From positions 1 through 64,000 of the forward strand of contig JAULBX010028160.1 in the NCBI GenBank assembly GCA_032358255.1: a stretch of DNA of 64,000 nt, in the 5' to 3' direction. The stretch is from Heterotrichella gracilis. Taxonomy: Eukaryota; Sar; Xanthophyceae; Tribonematales; Xanthonemataceae. Shown piece by piece: positions 21,049 through 34,500 of the stretch (position 1 is its first letter; each line of letters opens with the position of its first letter). Both the position numbers and the translations under genes were made by a program. The notes beneath the pieces are model-generated. The model worked only from the letters and a program-made list of their open reading frames with translations. It was not told where the DNA came from and did no database searches.

Positions 21049-23852
21049 CTAGTAGTACTGTGACATTGTAGCTGGTGGTGGCTGCCCATAGTGCCCGCCT
21101 TGCCCCTGTGGCATGGCCCCCCCGCCAGGCATCATGCGCGACTGCTCCGCCATCATGCGGAAAGCCTGCTGCTGCTGCTGCTGGTGCATGAATGCTGCCT
21201 GTGCCTGCGCCTGTGCAGCGCTGCCCGGCCCGCTGTTGCTCCGCATGTAGCCCCTTGGCCCTTGCTGGTGGTGCTGCTGGTGGTGGTGCTGCTGGGAGTG
21301 GGGCTGCTGTGGGTAGGGTGCGCGGTTGGTCAGCGCCATCTGGGTGATGAGGTCAGGCGTCATGTGCGCGTTGGCGGCCTTGGGCAGGTTGCCGTCGCTC
21401 CCCAGCTGCCGCAGCTCCGCTGCCACTTGAACATTGTACACCTCCCGTGACTGCCGCCGCGCAGGGGGGTTGAGCGGCGGGGAGCCAACCAGCGGGCTGC
21501 CGACTGGCGGCTCTTCAGCGCCCACCTGGGTGGGGAGGGACGCAGAGCGCCGGTAGGGCAGCGCGCCCGATGACAGCACCTCGTTGGAGGACTGCGGGGA
21601 GGACGGCTGCGGGGTGCTGCGCTTGCCTTCCGACACACAGCTCCCAGGGCTGCCAGGCTGCGGGGGCGAGGTTGCCGCCAGCGACGCGACCACCTGTGCT
21701 GCGGCGGTGGGCGAGTCCTGGGCGTCCTTGATGATGCCTGACAGCAGCTGAAGGATCTTGTCCTTGTCGGTGCTGTCGCGGTTCAGCGCCAGCTTGAGGT
21801 TCATGAGCGAGGAGATGACGTCGTCCACCACCGCGGATGCAGAGCCGTCGCCCTTGGAAAGCAACACAGTTGTTAGTGAAGGTGGGTGGGGGTTGTGTGG
21901 GCACAGCACCAACACAAGCGGCGAGGTTTGCTATGCACACTGAGGAACATCATAACAGGAGTACAGCACGCTAACCTCTGTTCCTGTAGATTCTAGATTC
22001 TTCTGAAGCTCATTTGCCTTCACATGGTTATCAACAATCGCAACAACTACTTGCCACTGCATTAGACGAGCAGCGGCTACACCAGTCATGGACACCCAAG
22101 GCCATCACCACACACCTGGGATCCACCTGGGCTGCCAGGAGGCAGGGTCGGCTTGGTAGCTGCCACCGCCGCTGCACCCGAGCCAGGCTCCGGCAGGCTG
22201 TGCGCTGCAGGCTGCCCAGTGAACACCGCCCCAGGCATCCGCTGCCCGCCATGCACTGCGCTGTCCAGAGAGCTGGTGCGCTGCTGGTCGTGCTGCATCC
22301 TGGCCGCCTGCGCGGTGACCGCGTTGAGCGTGCGGCTGGTTGGCCCCTTGGGTGTCAGCCCAAAGGGGGAGTCAGAGTAGTTGGACGAGAGGGTGGCGCT
22401 GGCGTTGCCTGTGGGCGGCGTGGTGTGCAGCGACTCCAGCGAGGCGGCTGCCAGCACCTCTGGGCTCACGTAGGGCTTGCAGGGAGGGATGCGCAGCTCC
22501 TCCAGGGTGTGTGCAAAGAAACAGACCTTGCGGCCACAGTTGATGCCGTCGTTGCACAGCTGTGTGCGGTACCCTGCATGGGACGGGGTGGGCAGCTCAG
22601 GCTAGCTGGCAGTACAGGTGTTGGGTTGGCGTCTGGAACAGGAAGCTCTCCACGTTTGCCCTTGTTTTGCCAACCCCACCATATGGGTGTAGGCAGAGTG
22701 TGTGCAGCAGCAAGCGTTGAGCACCGAGCATGCTACAGCAAAGTATGCAGCTGCAAAGCTGCATGGCAGCGCAGTCAAGTGAATAGGAGGCATCAAGCAG
22801 CTGACCACCTTGCCATTGCAGGCCACAATCGCTGTGGAAAGCAAAGGTTGCTACTCACGTGTGGGGTGCAGCCAGTACTCGAACACGTTGTGTGCGTACG
22901 GGCACTTGTCTCCTCGGATGCAGCTGGCACACTGCAAAAAAGCACAGGTACGTCAATAAAGAGACGTTGCAAAAGTTCAAGCCTTGATGCAATACTACAT
23001 ATACGAGAGCAAGCACTCTGATATGCAACCCACAACTTTCTGCCAATGCCAACTCCATGCTACTCAGGGGAAGCACCAGGTGCTGGGAATGTAGCCAGTT
23101 GTTCCAGACACCAGAAGGCCTTTGCTAGTTGATTCAGCAATGTATCCCAACTACAGAGTTTACAAGGGCAAACAATACGGCATGGACGAACCTTTTTCAT
23201 ATCCGGGCACGCAATGCCCGTATAGTTGCTTAGCCTAGGGTCCCGCCTCGTGGCCTTCTCACCAGGATGGGCGAAAGGGCAGGTGGTCCAGTCGTGGCAG
23301 TAACGCTTGGAGCACGGAACAATCTATGGACAGGTGGCGGTTGGTGGTCAGTTGCCGGGATTGTAGTTTGTTACCTAGGCAGATGCGTGCACGGTGCATA
23401 GCAAGAATGCTCAGTTATGAGAAAACAACTGCAGGAAAGGAAGTAGTAGGACAAATGGGTTGCCACCGAGAAGTGCTGCCGAGGAACAAGACCCTGGTTT
23501 ATCTGCAGTGGCCCACACAGGGATCGCACATGCCTTGGCACTACACTCTATCCTTGAAACAGAACTGACCTTCATACAGAACATTCGGAAGTCGTCACTC
23601 CTGAACACCGGGAGATCATCGTCGTCTATTGGCCCTTCTCCATCGCCACCACCGTCCAAGAACTGCAAACAGTGGCATCAAGGTGAGGCACAGCTCAACA
23701 GGCTGAGGGGAGTGTACGCACGCCTCGTGGCATTGCTGCAAAGCACGGACCTTGTTGCGGGGGTCGTCCTCCATGTTCCCACCCAGGCCCTCGTAGCTCT
23801 GGTAGGAATACCCGTTGCTTCCAGGTCCAGCGCTGTAGCCGTCTGAAGACAT
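21049..23852 (-). CDS. Plant-type RR-TZF CCCH zinc-finger protein
   Basis: Six exons (complement): 23751-23852, 23570-23662, 23192-23323, 22859-22931, 22116-22573, 21049-21852; 553 residues. After an acidic N terminus comes DDFRMFCMKIVPCS, an RR-type block with C-X5-H-X4-C-X3-H (CSKRYCHDWTTCPFAH), then C-X8-C-X5-C-X3-H (CPDMKKCASCIRGDKCPYAH) and C-X5-C-X4-C-X3-H (CNDGINCGRKVCFFAH), with FEYWLHPTRYRT between. This is the arrangement of plant arginine-rich tandem zinc-finger proteins, which bind AU-rich RNA in cytoplasmic granules and promote mRNA decay. Algal function is inferred. The rest is low complexity, rich in Ser, Pro, Gln and His with a polyglutamine run near the C terminus, ending PATMSQYY. 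There is no N-terminal ankyrin domain, unlike some land-plant relatives. Confidence 0.93.
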
Positions 23853-25575
23853 ACTTGCTGCTGTAGAACCCAAAGGATCGTACTCTCGCTCTCGGGCTTT
23901 CAACGGGAAATTGGCAATATAGATCGAATGGACAAACAATAGAGAAAGGCGATCGGAAAGTGTTGTTAAAGGCTTACGAAACGCTCATGCTCACTGCAGA
24001 CAATCATGACTTCGCAGCCACTGCGGCCTTTGAACAGGCATGTTGACAAAGCTGCCGGCTCAGCTGGATGGGTGTGTTGTGCTGTGCCAGGTGGTAGTCA
24101 TGGTTGCAACAACGTGAGCCTAACCCCCCCGCATTGGCTTTGCCTAATGTACACAAGTGCCTTCACTTGTCACTGGCAACGGTCGATATGAGAGGTGTGC
24201 CACGCTTTCAACCAGCCTGCTTTGCCTTGGTGAAGACAACGCCATGGACAAGGGCCATGACATAAAAGTTCATCATTTCTTTACCAAAATTGCATCATGG
24301 TCCGGCAAGGGGGGGATAATACAGAAAATGCTGCCCGGATGTGCCTAAAAATGCGCCCGGATGTGGTGGCGAGGGGTTGTCGATCCGAGAAGGTTCCCAA
24401 AACGTGGCAAGAAGAATACAAAAGAGGGACGACTTTTGCAGCTTGAGGGTTCTTTATACAGACATGTGCTTGGTACCCAGGCTGCAGGTGGGCAGCAAGG
24501 AGGTGTTTGCACGGTGTGTGCCCTGTACGTCAGTGCCAGGGTGTATGTGGCCATGCCAACGGCCACATGGTCAGATGCCAGGTGGAACCTGCAGATCAAG
24601 GATGGTGCCTCGATGGGCTGCCACTTGGTGCGAGCTACAGTCCTTTGGCCGCCCAAACGGCTTGGAGTTTTGAATAAGCCTGAAGCAATCCAAAGTTTGG
24701 ATGGGTGCATACAGGGCACCACTTGCGTACACTGTTGGTACCGGGTGTGACCGGGCTACGCAAGTACACTTTGACATTGTAACTGGACAAGTGTGTGACA
24801 GCATATAACACCATCTGGCGCAGTACAGGCATCATTTGACCCAATGCCATCACCACATGGCAACACACCACGGGTGACACCGTGAGCAAGCTGTGGCACT
24901 GTAGTGGGCACACAGACGACAAGACCACTCATTATAAGGGTGTAGGTATATCTGCCCACCCCACTTGGTGACTAGACCCAAGAACACATGACATCATGCC
25001 ACACATGGCACAAGTATCCAAGGAGTTCAGGGCCCCTCGAGGCACGGGCGGCGTGAACTCTGTAACGATACAGACAGGTGGGTAGGTGGCTGGTGAACGC
25101 CATTGCTTGGCATGGAATGCATCGGCATGGATTGGCATGGAATGCATCGGCATGGATTGCATTGGCATGCAATCAGCGCTCTGGTGACCATGCCACCCAG
25201 GATGCAGCAGCAGCAAGACTCCACAGTGGGCACAATTGTTGCCTGTACTTGCTACGCTGCTACAGCGTGTCGCCTGTGTTTGCGGTTTTCGAGGTTGCGC
25301 ACACAATTGCGCACTATTTTCAGGACAACACTATCATCCAGCCAGGGCACTGGCACAGCCAGCAAGCACTTGAAGCCACCAGCCCGGCACAGTTCACTGA
25401 CACTCCACTGCATCCAGATGAAACCTGCATATTTTCAAATACAAGTGGGTGTGTCTGCATTACAATGTGTATACAGCACTACACTACACCAGCAGAGACT
25501 CACGTGGCCGCTCAACAGCAGTGATTTTCCTGCTACTGGTGGGCACTTTCAGCAACATGCAAGGCGAGGGCATGC
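23853..25575. other. Intergenic region with small repeats
   Basis: This lies between the zinc-finger gene's start and the SPAG1-like gene's stop, both on the minus strand. It contains a short minisatellite at 25098-25180. Several open frames at 24345-24750 overlap on both strands and show no family similarity. Confidence 0.5.
25098..25180. repeat. GGCATGGAATGCATC minisatellite
   Basis: A unit of about 25 bp (GGCATGGAATGCATCGGCAT plus GGATT) repeats about two and a half times. Confidence 0.8.
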
Positions 25576-28500
25576 CTACACCTTGTAGGCGGCACGCAGC
25601 ACGTCGCACCCAATCACTCCCTTGCCGTCTAGAATGTCCAGCGCCTCCCGCAGTGCCTGCTTGTCCTTCCTACCCAGAAGCATGACGGCAATGCCCAGCC
25701 GCTCGCCCTTGCTGGCGGCCTCTAGGAGGGTGTATGCAAGCTGCGGATTGTCATCTGCCAACCCGCCCTCCACAAGCACTGTCGCAAGGTGGTGGAGGGT
25801 GGGGGCGCTGATGGGCCCCTGGAAAATGGCGCAGAATTGCTGGGGTGGGATGGAGGCCACAAAGACCCGCAGTGCCCGCACAGACTGCTGAGAAAGCTTG
25901 CGACATGTGCGCTCAAACTCGTCGCTGGTTCTGGGGATGGGTGGGGGTGGGGCCATGGTGATGGGGACTCGGAAGGCTCCCTCGGGGACTGGGGATCCCG
26001 CAGGGCTGTAATCGCTCTCTTCCCAAGTGCCCTCCATCACCTGTTCAAAGCCTTTGAGGGACCCAAACACGCCATATCCTGGGCTCCAGCTGTCGGCATC
26101 ATGGTGGGATGGAGACGGGGGCGTGCAGGTGGGCGAAGGTGTGGCGGAGTGCCTGGTGTTAGCGCTGCTAGCATCGCTTTCAGACTGGTCTTGCTCCTCC
26201 TGCCTGCCATCTGTCTCGACCTCTGTTGGTGGACTAGGCGCAGCATGAGAGGCATCGACCTCTGTCTGCTCACCAGCCAGCTGTGGGTGTGTGCTGGCGC
26301 CATCCCATTGGTCAACTAAAGCCTCACCAGGGTCACCGGTCACATGATCCTGGTCAACATGGGTGACCTCCGGGGAGTGGGGAAGGCTGAATCCTGAAGG
26401 CTGCTGGGGGGAGGCATCCACAGCTGCAGCCTCCAACGCGCACACATGCTGACCAACTACAGGGCTGCTACTGCTGACGGGGCTGGTGGCGCCGATGGTG
26501 GTGGTGGTGGTGGCGGCAGCGGCGGTTGCTAGAGGTGGTGCTGCAGGGCTGCCCTCCAGGGCTGGTGCCGCAGCTGGGTGGGAGTTGGCGGTGGTGGTGG
26601 GGAAGGAGGTTGCTGGACGCGGGCCAGGAATACCATCCAGGTCTGGTGCGGCGGCTGCGTGGGAGGTGGTGGTGGTGGGGAAGGAGGTGGCTGGTACGGC
26701 GGCTGAGTGGGAGGTGGTGGTGATGATGCCATCTGCACCAAGAATGTGCACGAATGTGTCTCCGATCAGCGCACCATGTATGCGCATGAATGCAATGCAC
26801 AATCCTTGGATAGCGGGGCGGAGTAGTGGGCTACAGCGAGGCCACAGATGCGCGGCCACAGAAACAAGGGTGCAGCATACCCACTGCCTCATGGTATGTG
26901 CAGAGGGTGAGCATTGTCTGTTGTGGATTGGAACTGTTCCTGGCGGCTAGTAGAAAATGTGAATGCATTAGGTGCATCAACACTTTTGCATGGCTACTGG
27001 CTCCCGTGGAAACTGGGAGAGTAAGTGCTCAATGAGGATCCCTGTAAAAACAGTGCTGTGCCACGGTATCACAACTATCCTGAAATGTTATCCAACCCTA
27101 AATGAAAACCCCTAAACAGCCTACAGGTCCGTCCAACACACCACCACTGACCAACACACTCTCCGCTGCAATAATAATTGCTACACCCGGGTGAAACTGC
27201 AAAGTTCTAGGGTTTTCTCAGCTAGACGCCAGGATTCAAACCCTACGGTCCACGCTTGGCCCTCGGGTTCAGACAGGGTCGCAAGGCGCACCTGCTGTGC
27301 GCGTCGTAAACACCGGTACTGCATCATCATCATCGGAGTCCGAATCAGTGCTATCGGTCATCTGGACAGGGATATCCACACGGTCGAGGAACGAGGATTG
27401 GCGCCACCCGCGGCCCGCTGCAGCCACCGTGCCCTTCGGAACGCCGCCAGGTGTCGCGTCCTTGTGCGCCCCATTGGAAGGCACCGGCGGGTCATCCCTG
27501 GGAGGAGAGGGCCTGGCGCCCGTTGAAGTCGCCCTGCCAAGCGCTGCGCCCTTCTGATTGCCATTGGCACGCGGGGGTTGGGCATCCTTGGGAATTTTGC
27601 CAAATAGCGGCGATGCAAAACCCTGCCCAAGGGTTTCGCCGCGGCCAGGTGCCGCGGCCGCTGGTCGCTTGAGCGCCTCAGCCTGGGCAGCCAGGACTTG
27701 CTCGAGGTCGGCAACAGCATGCCGCACATCCGGCTGCATGGGAGGCAGGGAGGAGGTTGGGGATGGCGCCCGCCTGCCCTGGGGATTGGAGGCATCCGCC
27801 GGGGACGGCACCTTCTCAGAGGACACCGGGGATGGCTTGCTGGTTGGCTGAGAGGGCTTTGGTGGCGTGGTGACTGGCTTGCCTGCCGGGGGTTTGGCGC
27901 CAGGGCTGTGGGAGGACAGGCCCGCTGCCGGCAATTGTGAGCTCCAGTTATAATACTTCTGTATGAAATCTTCGCGCGCTTTCCTGCACAAGACCATGGC
28001 ATTAGGGTTAATTTCTGCACACAGGGCCCTGCTGAACGCAATGCATGTAGCCAACCAGCTTGATAGTGCCATACATGTGAACATGATCGTGACTACCACA
28101 CTGGTGCACTTGTAAGCGCAAGATATTTGGGGTTTGAATGTAGGGTTCAGTGTAAAGCGCCAGCTGCCAGCCTCACCTCAGCTCCTCATCCTGGGGGTCG
28201 CACTCCACTGCTCGCGCGTAGTCACACAGCGCCCCCTCCATGTCGCATGCGCCCCCCTCCCTGGCCGCGGCCCTGCGCCACCACGCAACGGCGCTGTCCG
28301 GAGCAAGGCCAATGGCTCTCCCAGCATGCTCCTCGGCCTCCGCATAGCGCCTCAAGGCCAGGCAAACAGTGGCCAGGTTGCGCTGAGGGGCGGGGTCGGT
28401 GGGGTCCAGGAGAGCCGCACGGGTGTACAGGCCTTCAGCATCCTGCAAAACACATGGAACTCTTCAGTTGATTGTCTTATCATCCAATTATTAATATATT

Positions 28501-31500
28501 TTTTGTTGCATGTTTATAAAATAAGAACATTCATTGTTTTAAAATTTATTGCTTTTAAGTGCAGTTGGCAGCTGGTTTTGCCACTCTTGGATTTTAGACA
28601 CCCTGGCCCCTGCACTCCTCACCAAGCGGAACGCAATCTAAATGGGTTCCCAACCTAAAAGCTAAACCCGATTTATTGTATTTAGTACAACACGTGACAT
28701 GGACAGCAATGCGAAGGAGCCATTGCTGTGTATGCACATGTTCATTGTGCGCACCTTGTACTGCCTCCGCCTGTACTTTACATTTCCCTCCCTGCGCAGC
28801 TCGCCAGACTCAGCCACCTCAGCCTCGGAGGGGGGCCTTGCGGCAGGCGGTGGCGCCTCCTCGGGCCCGTCGTCCAGTGCCGCATTGGCATCAGACGCAT
28901 CGCCCCGCGTGTCAACCACCGCTGCTGCACCGAGGGCTGATTCGCCAGCTGGGGATGCCTGCTCCCTCGCACCTGACACCATGTCAATGGCAGCAGTATC
29001 CACAGTGGGTGACAGAACGGGTAGGCCCACCCATGCATCAAGGGACGGGGCATCCACAGGCCTGCTGAAGAACCTACAGGGTTCTGATAAGACTGGCTGT
29101 TGTGGGGGCCTGACGTCCGGCGACGCCATCACCCCTGCTGGGATGGCGCCATGTGCGCACTCGGCTTCCATTGTGTTGAAGCCAGGCGACGCCATCACCA
29201 CTGCTGGGATGGCATCATGTGCGCAGTCAGCTTCAGGTGCGCTCACATCCTCCCCACTGCTGGGATCGCTGGTAAGCTCTGGGATTTCGCAGTCATAGCT
29301 GGCCAGCCGGGTGACGTCATCCAGCGCTGGCGCCTCGTCATCGCTGACCACCTCCACCTCAATCCTGTACCTGATGACATCACCAGCAGCCGCAGGCGCA
29401 CATACCAAACCACTCGGTGCGCCAGCCGCACCCCTGGAAACGCCAGTTGACTCCCCAGTCCAGCCTGGGGCGCTGCATGAGGGGGCATTGGATGCACCCG
29501 CCTCGCCTGAAACCGCCTCTGAATGCAGCACACTGGCTGCCGCCGGCCGGTCACACGCAGGTGCAGTGGTGGGTGCTGCATCCCCCTGGTCATCCCCATC
29601 TTCCTCCCTGCTTGGCTGACCAATGTAGTGCGTCTGGCGGGAGCTGAGACTGTGTGTGGCCACCACAAAGTCTGCCGCATCCACTGTGGCACCCCCGGGG
29701 GCGCTAGGGTGGCGGGCTGGCAGCTCAGGCGCCTGTGCAGGCGTTGAGGAGGCGGCGGTGGCCTGTGGCTCCAGATTGCCAGCCATGGTTGCATGTGCAG
29801 CGGGTTCTGCAGGGGCGGTGGCCTGTGCTGGGGTGCCTGGCGGTGGGGGGGCTGGTGCAGTGGACGTGTCAGGTGGAGGTGGAGGTGAGGATGCCAGCTC
29901 AGCAGCAGGCAGTGGAGGTGCAGCAGGGGGTCCACCACTGTCCGGTGCAGGTGGAGCAGTAGGCTGTGGCTGTGGCTGTGGCTGTGGCTGTGGCTGTGGC
30001 TGTGGCTGTGGCTGTGGCTGTGGCTGTGGCTGTGCAGCTGCAGTGGCGGTTGTTTCCATGGATGCACGGGAGGTGTAGCTTGGCGACTCCATGTCTTTGA
30101 GCACCTGAGGCATGTGATCAGCATGGAATCAGAAGCAGCAGGTGTGTGATCAGTATGGATCAGAAGCGGCAGGTGTGTGATCAGAATGGAATCGGAAGCG
30201 ACAGGTGTGTGATCAGCATGGAATCAGGAATGACAGGAGTGTGATCAGTATCGACCAGAAGCAACAGGTGTGTGATCAGCGTGGATCAGAAGCGACTAGC
30301 GTTTGATCAGCAACGATCAGAAACCCCAGGTGTGTGATCATCATGGCATCAGACGCGACGAGTGTGTGATCGGCATAGATGCGTTTCTCACCTGAGTCAT
30401 CGCCTTCCCTACATCCTTGTCGATGGGATTCTGCACCTGGGCACCCTCTAAGTCATCCAGTGCATGCTGCAGTTGTCCCAAGGCATGGTACGACTTGCCA
30501 CGCCTGCGAGGGGGGGGCAGCACCGATCAGCAAGGAAGACAACACATAGCCCTAATCCAGAACTTACTGATTACCCACAAAAAACTTCAAGCCTGCAAGG
30601 GCTGGGATCAATTAGCAAAAAAATAATAGATGCATTCCTCTGGGAACACACATGCAAGGGCAATCGAAATTCCACCCACGCACCTGTACAGCGCCTTGAA
30701 GTTGCCTGGCTCCAGCCTAAACCCTATACCATAAACCCTAAACCCTGAAACCACTGCATGTACTACACACCTGTACAGCGCCTTGAAGTTGCCTGGTTCC
30801 AGATCCAGGACTGCCGTGCAATCCGCAACGCTGCCGTGGTAGTCGCCGTGGTAGTACTTGGCCAGCGAGCGATTGCTCAGCACCTTGACATTATGTGGCT
30901 CAAACGCAAGCAGCTGGTCGTACAGGGCGATGGCCTGCGGCAATGCAGTCAGTCAGTACCGTGCGATCCAGCAGTATGACAGTGACGTGCATTCCAGCAC
31001 CTTGGCATTGTGCGCCTCAAAAGCAATCCGCTGGTAGTACAGGGCATTGGCATGCCAGTAGCCAGTGAGGAGCATGGTGGTAGTTTGCAAGGGAGCATTT
31101 GCCACCAGTTGCTATTGTTTGTAATGTGCGGCGCCACATTCAAGCAAGCTGATTGTACATGACAGCGGCCTGCAGGTATTCAGCACCATGCAGCACTCTG
31201 TACGATGCTATCCAGGCGTACAGCTGGATGGGCAGCCAGCGTTGCACATGCAGCGCCGAGCAGTTTGTCAATTTAAAATTAACACTTTTCACGTATTTTG
31301 CCGTGGCAATGCCCATAGCCTACCTGCGGGTACTGCTTCATCTTGGTCAGCTTGTCAGCCTCCTGCTTCAGCGCCTCCAGGTCTGGCGTGGGTGCTGTAC
31401 AACTTGGCAATGCCCCCCCCGCCGCGTGGCCAGTGGCTGCTGGGGATGTGGACGAGGCAGCGCGAGGTGTAACATCCCCTTTGCCAGGCGAATCCACCCC

Positions 31501-34500
31501 TTCGCCCCCATCCGCCGGCCCGGACACCACTGGACCAGCCGCCTCGCCGCCATTGGCTGAGGATGGCTCACCGGGTTTAATCTGGCTGGCCTCCCACGCC
31601 TGCATGCTCTCCTTGAAACGGGCCATTGCAGCAGCGTGCGCAGCCTCTACCTCCTTCCCAGTCTTCTTTGCCAATATGCCCTCCTTCTTGGCTTGCAGCG
31701 CCAGCGCCATGGCTGTGGCGTTTGCCAGGTGCTCGGCTTCGTCCTCGTCTTCGACCACCTCCTCGATCACCAGGCCATGCGCATACTGGGCCCTGCACAA
31801 ATTAATTAGACAATCAAATGCATAATCAGAAAGAAAAATTCAAGTTCAAACAGCATCTGAACTTCAGAATTTCCTCGATGACCAGGCCATGGGCATACTG
31901 GGCCCTGCGCAAAAGGCAGGGCATGAGGTGGTGTTCGCATGTAGCACGTATAAACAGTTAGCCAATCAAAGACATGATCAGAAAGGTAAATTTGATGTGG
32001 GATGCCAGGTGGTGACTGTAACCTTTCATAAACCCTGAATGATAACCCTACAAATGCCTGCACTCACTTGCTAGCATCCCGTTCAGCAGCCGCCTTGCGC
32101 GCCGCCTCAGTGCGCTCGGCGATCGCGGCATGGATGGCCTTTATCTCCGTGTGCACAGGGGCCTTGGAGCTATCCGGCGCTAGCTTCCTGGCATTTTCTG
32201 CATCCCTCAATGCCGACCTGAAGGGCACACAGGGCTTAAGCTACAAGCCGTTGGCGGAATTTTGTACTTTCTTAAGCAGGAAAAACAATGTGAAGGCATG
32301 GTTATAAAGGACAACAATGCAATGGCACATCTATTTGCTGCTGATTTCTTTAATGCTTGCTTGTAAATCCACGTTGACAAAAATTTATTTCATTTACTAG
32401 AATTTAATCTGTGAGAATGATGTTTTCCATTGCTATTATCAACGCCGACCTGAAGGCGCCGCACACACGGCGCGCGGTTGCTCGTCGCAGCAGCGCCTTG
32501 AAGGACTTTGGCTCCTGCTCCAGGGCAATTCCGGCGTCCACCTGTGCGCCTGCAGGTGGTTGGTGGTGGGGGTCAGTGGTGGGCCCAGGCCTTGCACAGG
32601 TGGACATGACAGGGTGACATATTCAAAATTCGTGGTTTTCCACCTCATGCAACCTACCTCCTTGAAATCTCATCTGATACACATCGCTGCAAGGGCAACA
32701 TCCATTGTCTGTTGCATACGTTAATACATATACAAAGGTATATCCTTGCTCCTTGCTCCTTAATTTAAATTACTACCAGACCATAATCAAGTGACATACG
32801 CAAGTGCTTAGCTAGCTCAACCTAGGTAAAATCCTTCTTTGTCATTGCATCTGTACTCCTAACCGCCCCACCCCCCACCTTCGTACTCCTCGAGGTACAG
32901 CCTGGCAGTGGCTCGGTTGGTGTACAACATGGGATTGGCTGGGTCCCTGGCAATGGCCTGGGTGTACAGGCGCAGCGCCTGCGCATGGTGCCCCTGGAGG
33001 AAAGCAGCGTTGCCCTGCAGCTTGAATTCTTCTGCCTGCAGGGCGGTGGGGGGTGGCACATTCAGGTAGGGGGGTGGGCACAAATAGGCATTGGAGGGTG
33101 GCACGATTTGGGAGTGGGGGGTGGGCACATTTAGGGAGCGTGGGGGGTGACATGCAGCAGGAGGGCAGTGAGTGCAGTGCAGCAGCTTGTGGGATGAAAT
33201 TGCAATTGGTATGGTTTTCATTCGCAACAAATTCTAGGCAGGGAGAAGCGCATGCTAAGAGGATAAAGATGCCATGCGAAATAACAAAAGATAATCCATG
33301 TTTTCCAGACAATAGATAGTAAAATATTTCGTCACATATACGCAGAAGCAGCCATTTTCCCTATACATTACCGGCCTCAAGTACTCTACCGAGCCATAAT
33401 TGTTATGCAATAGCGGCAGGTGCCCAAAGGAAACCAAGCAATCATGAGCATACAAGCTGGGTCAACACTCCTAACATGTGGATCACCCCACTGGGATGAC
33501 ACACACACACAGCGTTTAGGCGCATGCGCCAGCCAACCCCCACCAGCCACCCCCACCAGCCACCCCGCATCAGTCACCCACCCACCTCACCCACCTCTGC
33601 TTTATACGACTGCGGCGCAACCGGCTTTGGCATAACCGGCACCTCAGGCACAGCCACTGCTTCTGGAGAGGCTGGAGCCGCTGCAACAGCTGCTGATGTG
33701 GATGACTCCCCAGGAGTGGCTCCAGCTGCTGTTGAGGCTGAGGTAGGTGAGTCAGCGCCATCAGCGGGCGCAGGCGAGGTGGTTTCGGGCGCAGGTTGGG
33801 TTGCCGTGGGTGCATTGGGTTCAGGGGAGGGCTGGTTGGCTGGCTCGGCGGGTGTGTGCATGTATGCGTCCTGCGAATTCCAGCGCTGTACCAAGTGGTC
33901 AGGGATGTCGGTCCCGTCAGAGGGCTCCTCCCGGGTGTTGGGGGCCCGGCGGGGCTCGGGGTTCGGGGGGGGCACATAGTCTGCATACGACTCTGCTGCA
34001 GTCTGCACCTCCTGGATCGGCACCCGGCGCTTGTCCTTCATGCTTGCAATCATGAGCTGGATCTCAGCCTGCGCACAGCAGTCAGGGATTAGGGTTTAAG
34101 GTTTGGGGTTTTAGAGTTTGAGGTCTCAGCCTGCGCACAGTAATTGGGACTTAGAATTTAGGGATTGGGGTTTTAGAATTTGAGATCTCAGCCTGCGCAC
34201 AGTAACCAACCAATAATTATGTTAGTTACTACATGCCTGCGATGCAGCAAGATGAACAGTAGTTAGGGTTTGGGGCTTGGGGTGTAGGGAGCTCGTCCTG
34301 CAAATTTAAATGATTAGTAAGTTACATGCGCACAAGCAGTGCATATTCTCTGTAAACAAGATAAATAAAATAGATTTAAGCAGTCTAATTCTGTCCTGTA
34401 ACCTCGATGCACATTCTGCCAGACTCGTGTACTTGCCATAGCAAACACCCTCCAGCTCACCTTCAGCTTCTGGGCTTCTTTAGGACGGCCGCCTTTTCTG

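Noticed and set aside
24345-24750. Gene between the zinc-finger and SPAG1-like genes
   Set aside because: Frames on both strands overlap and none shows a family or good exon borders.
29656-30078. Open plus-strand frame with Cys-Gly repeats
   Set aside because: It is the antisense of the (GGCTGT)n Pro-Gln tract of the SPAG1-like exon.
30112-30380. CRISPR-like array
   Set aside because: The 'spacers' are homologous to each other and the whole unit varies. It is a minisatellite in a eukaryotic intron.
32664-32688. Extra small exon in the SPAG1-like gene
   Set aside because: It has plausible splice signals, but the TPR motif is continuous (EEYEGAQVDAGIALEQ) when exon 10 is joined directly to exon 11, and adding the block breaks it.
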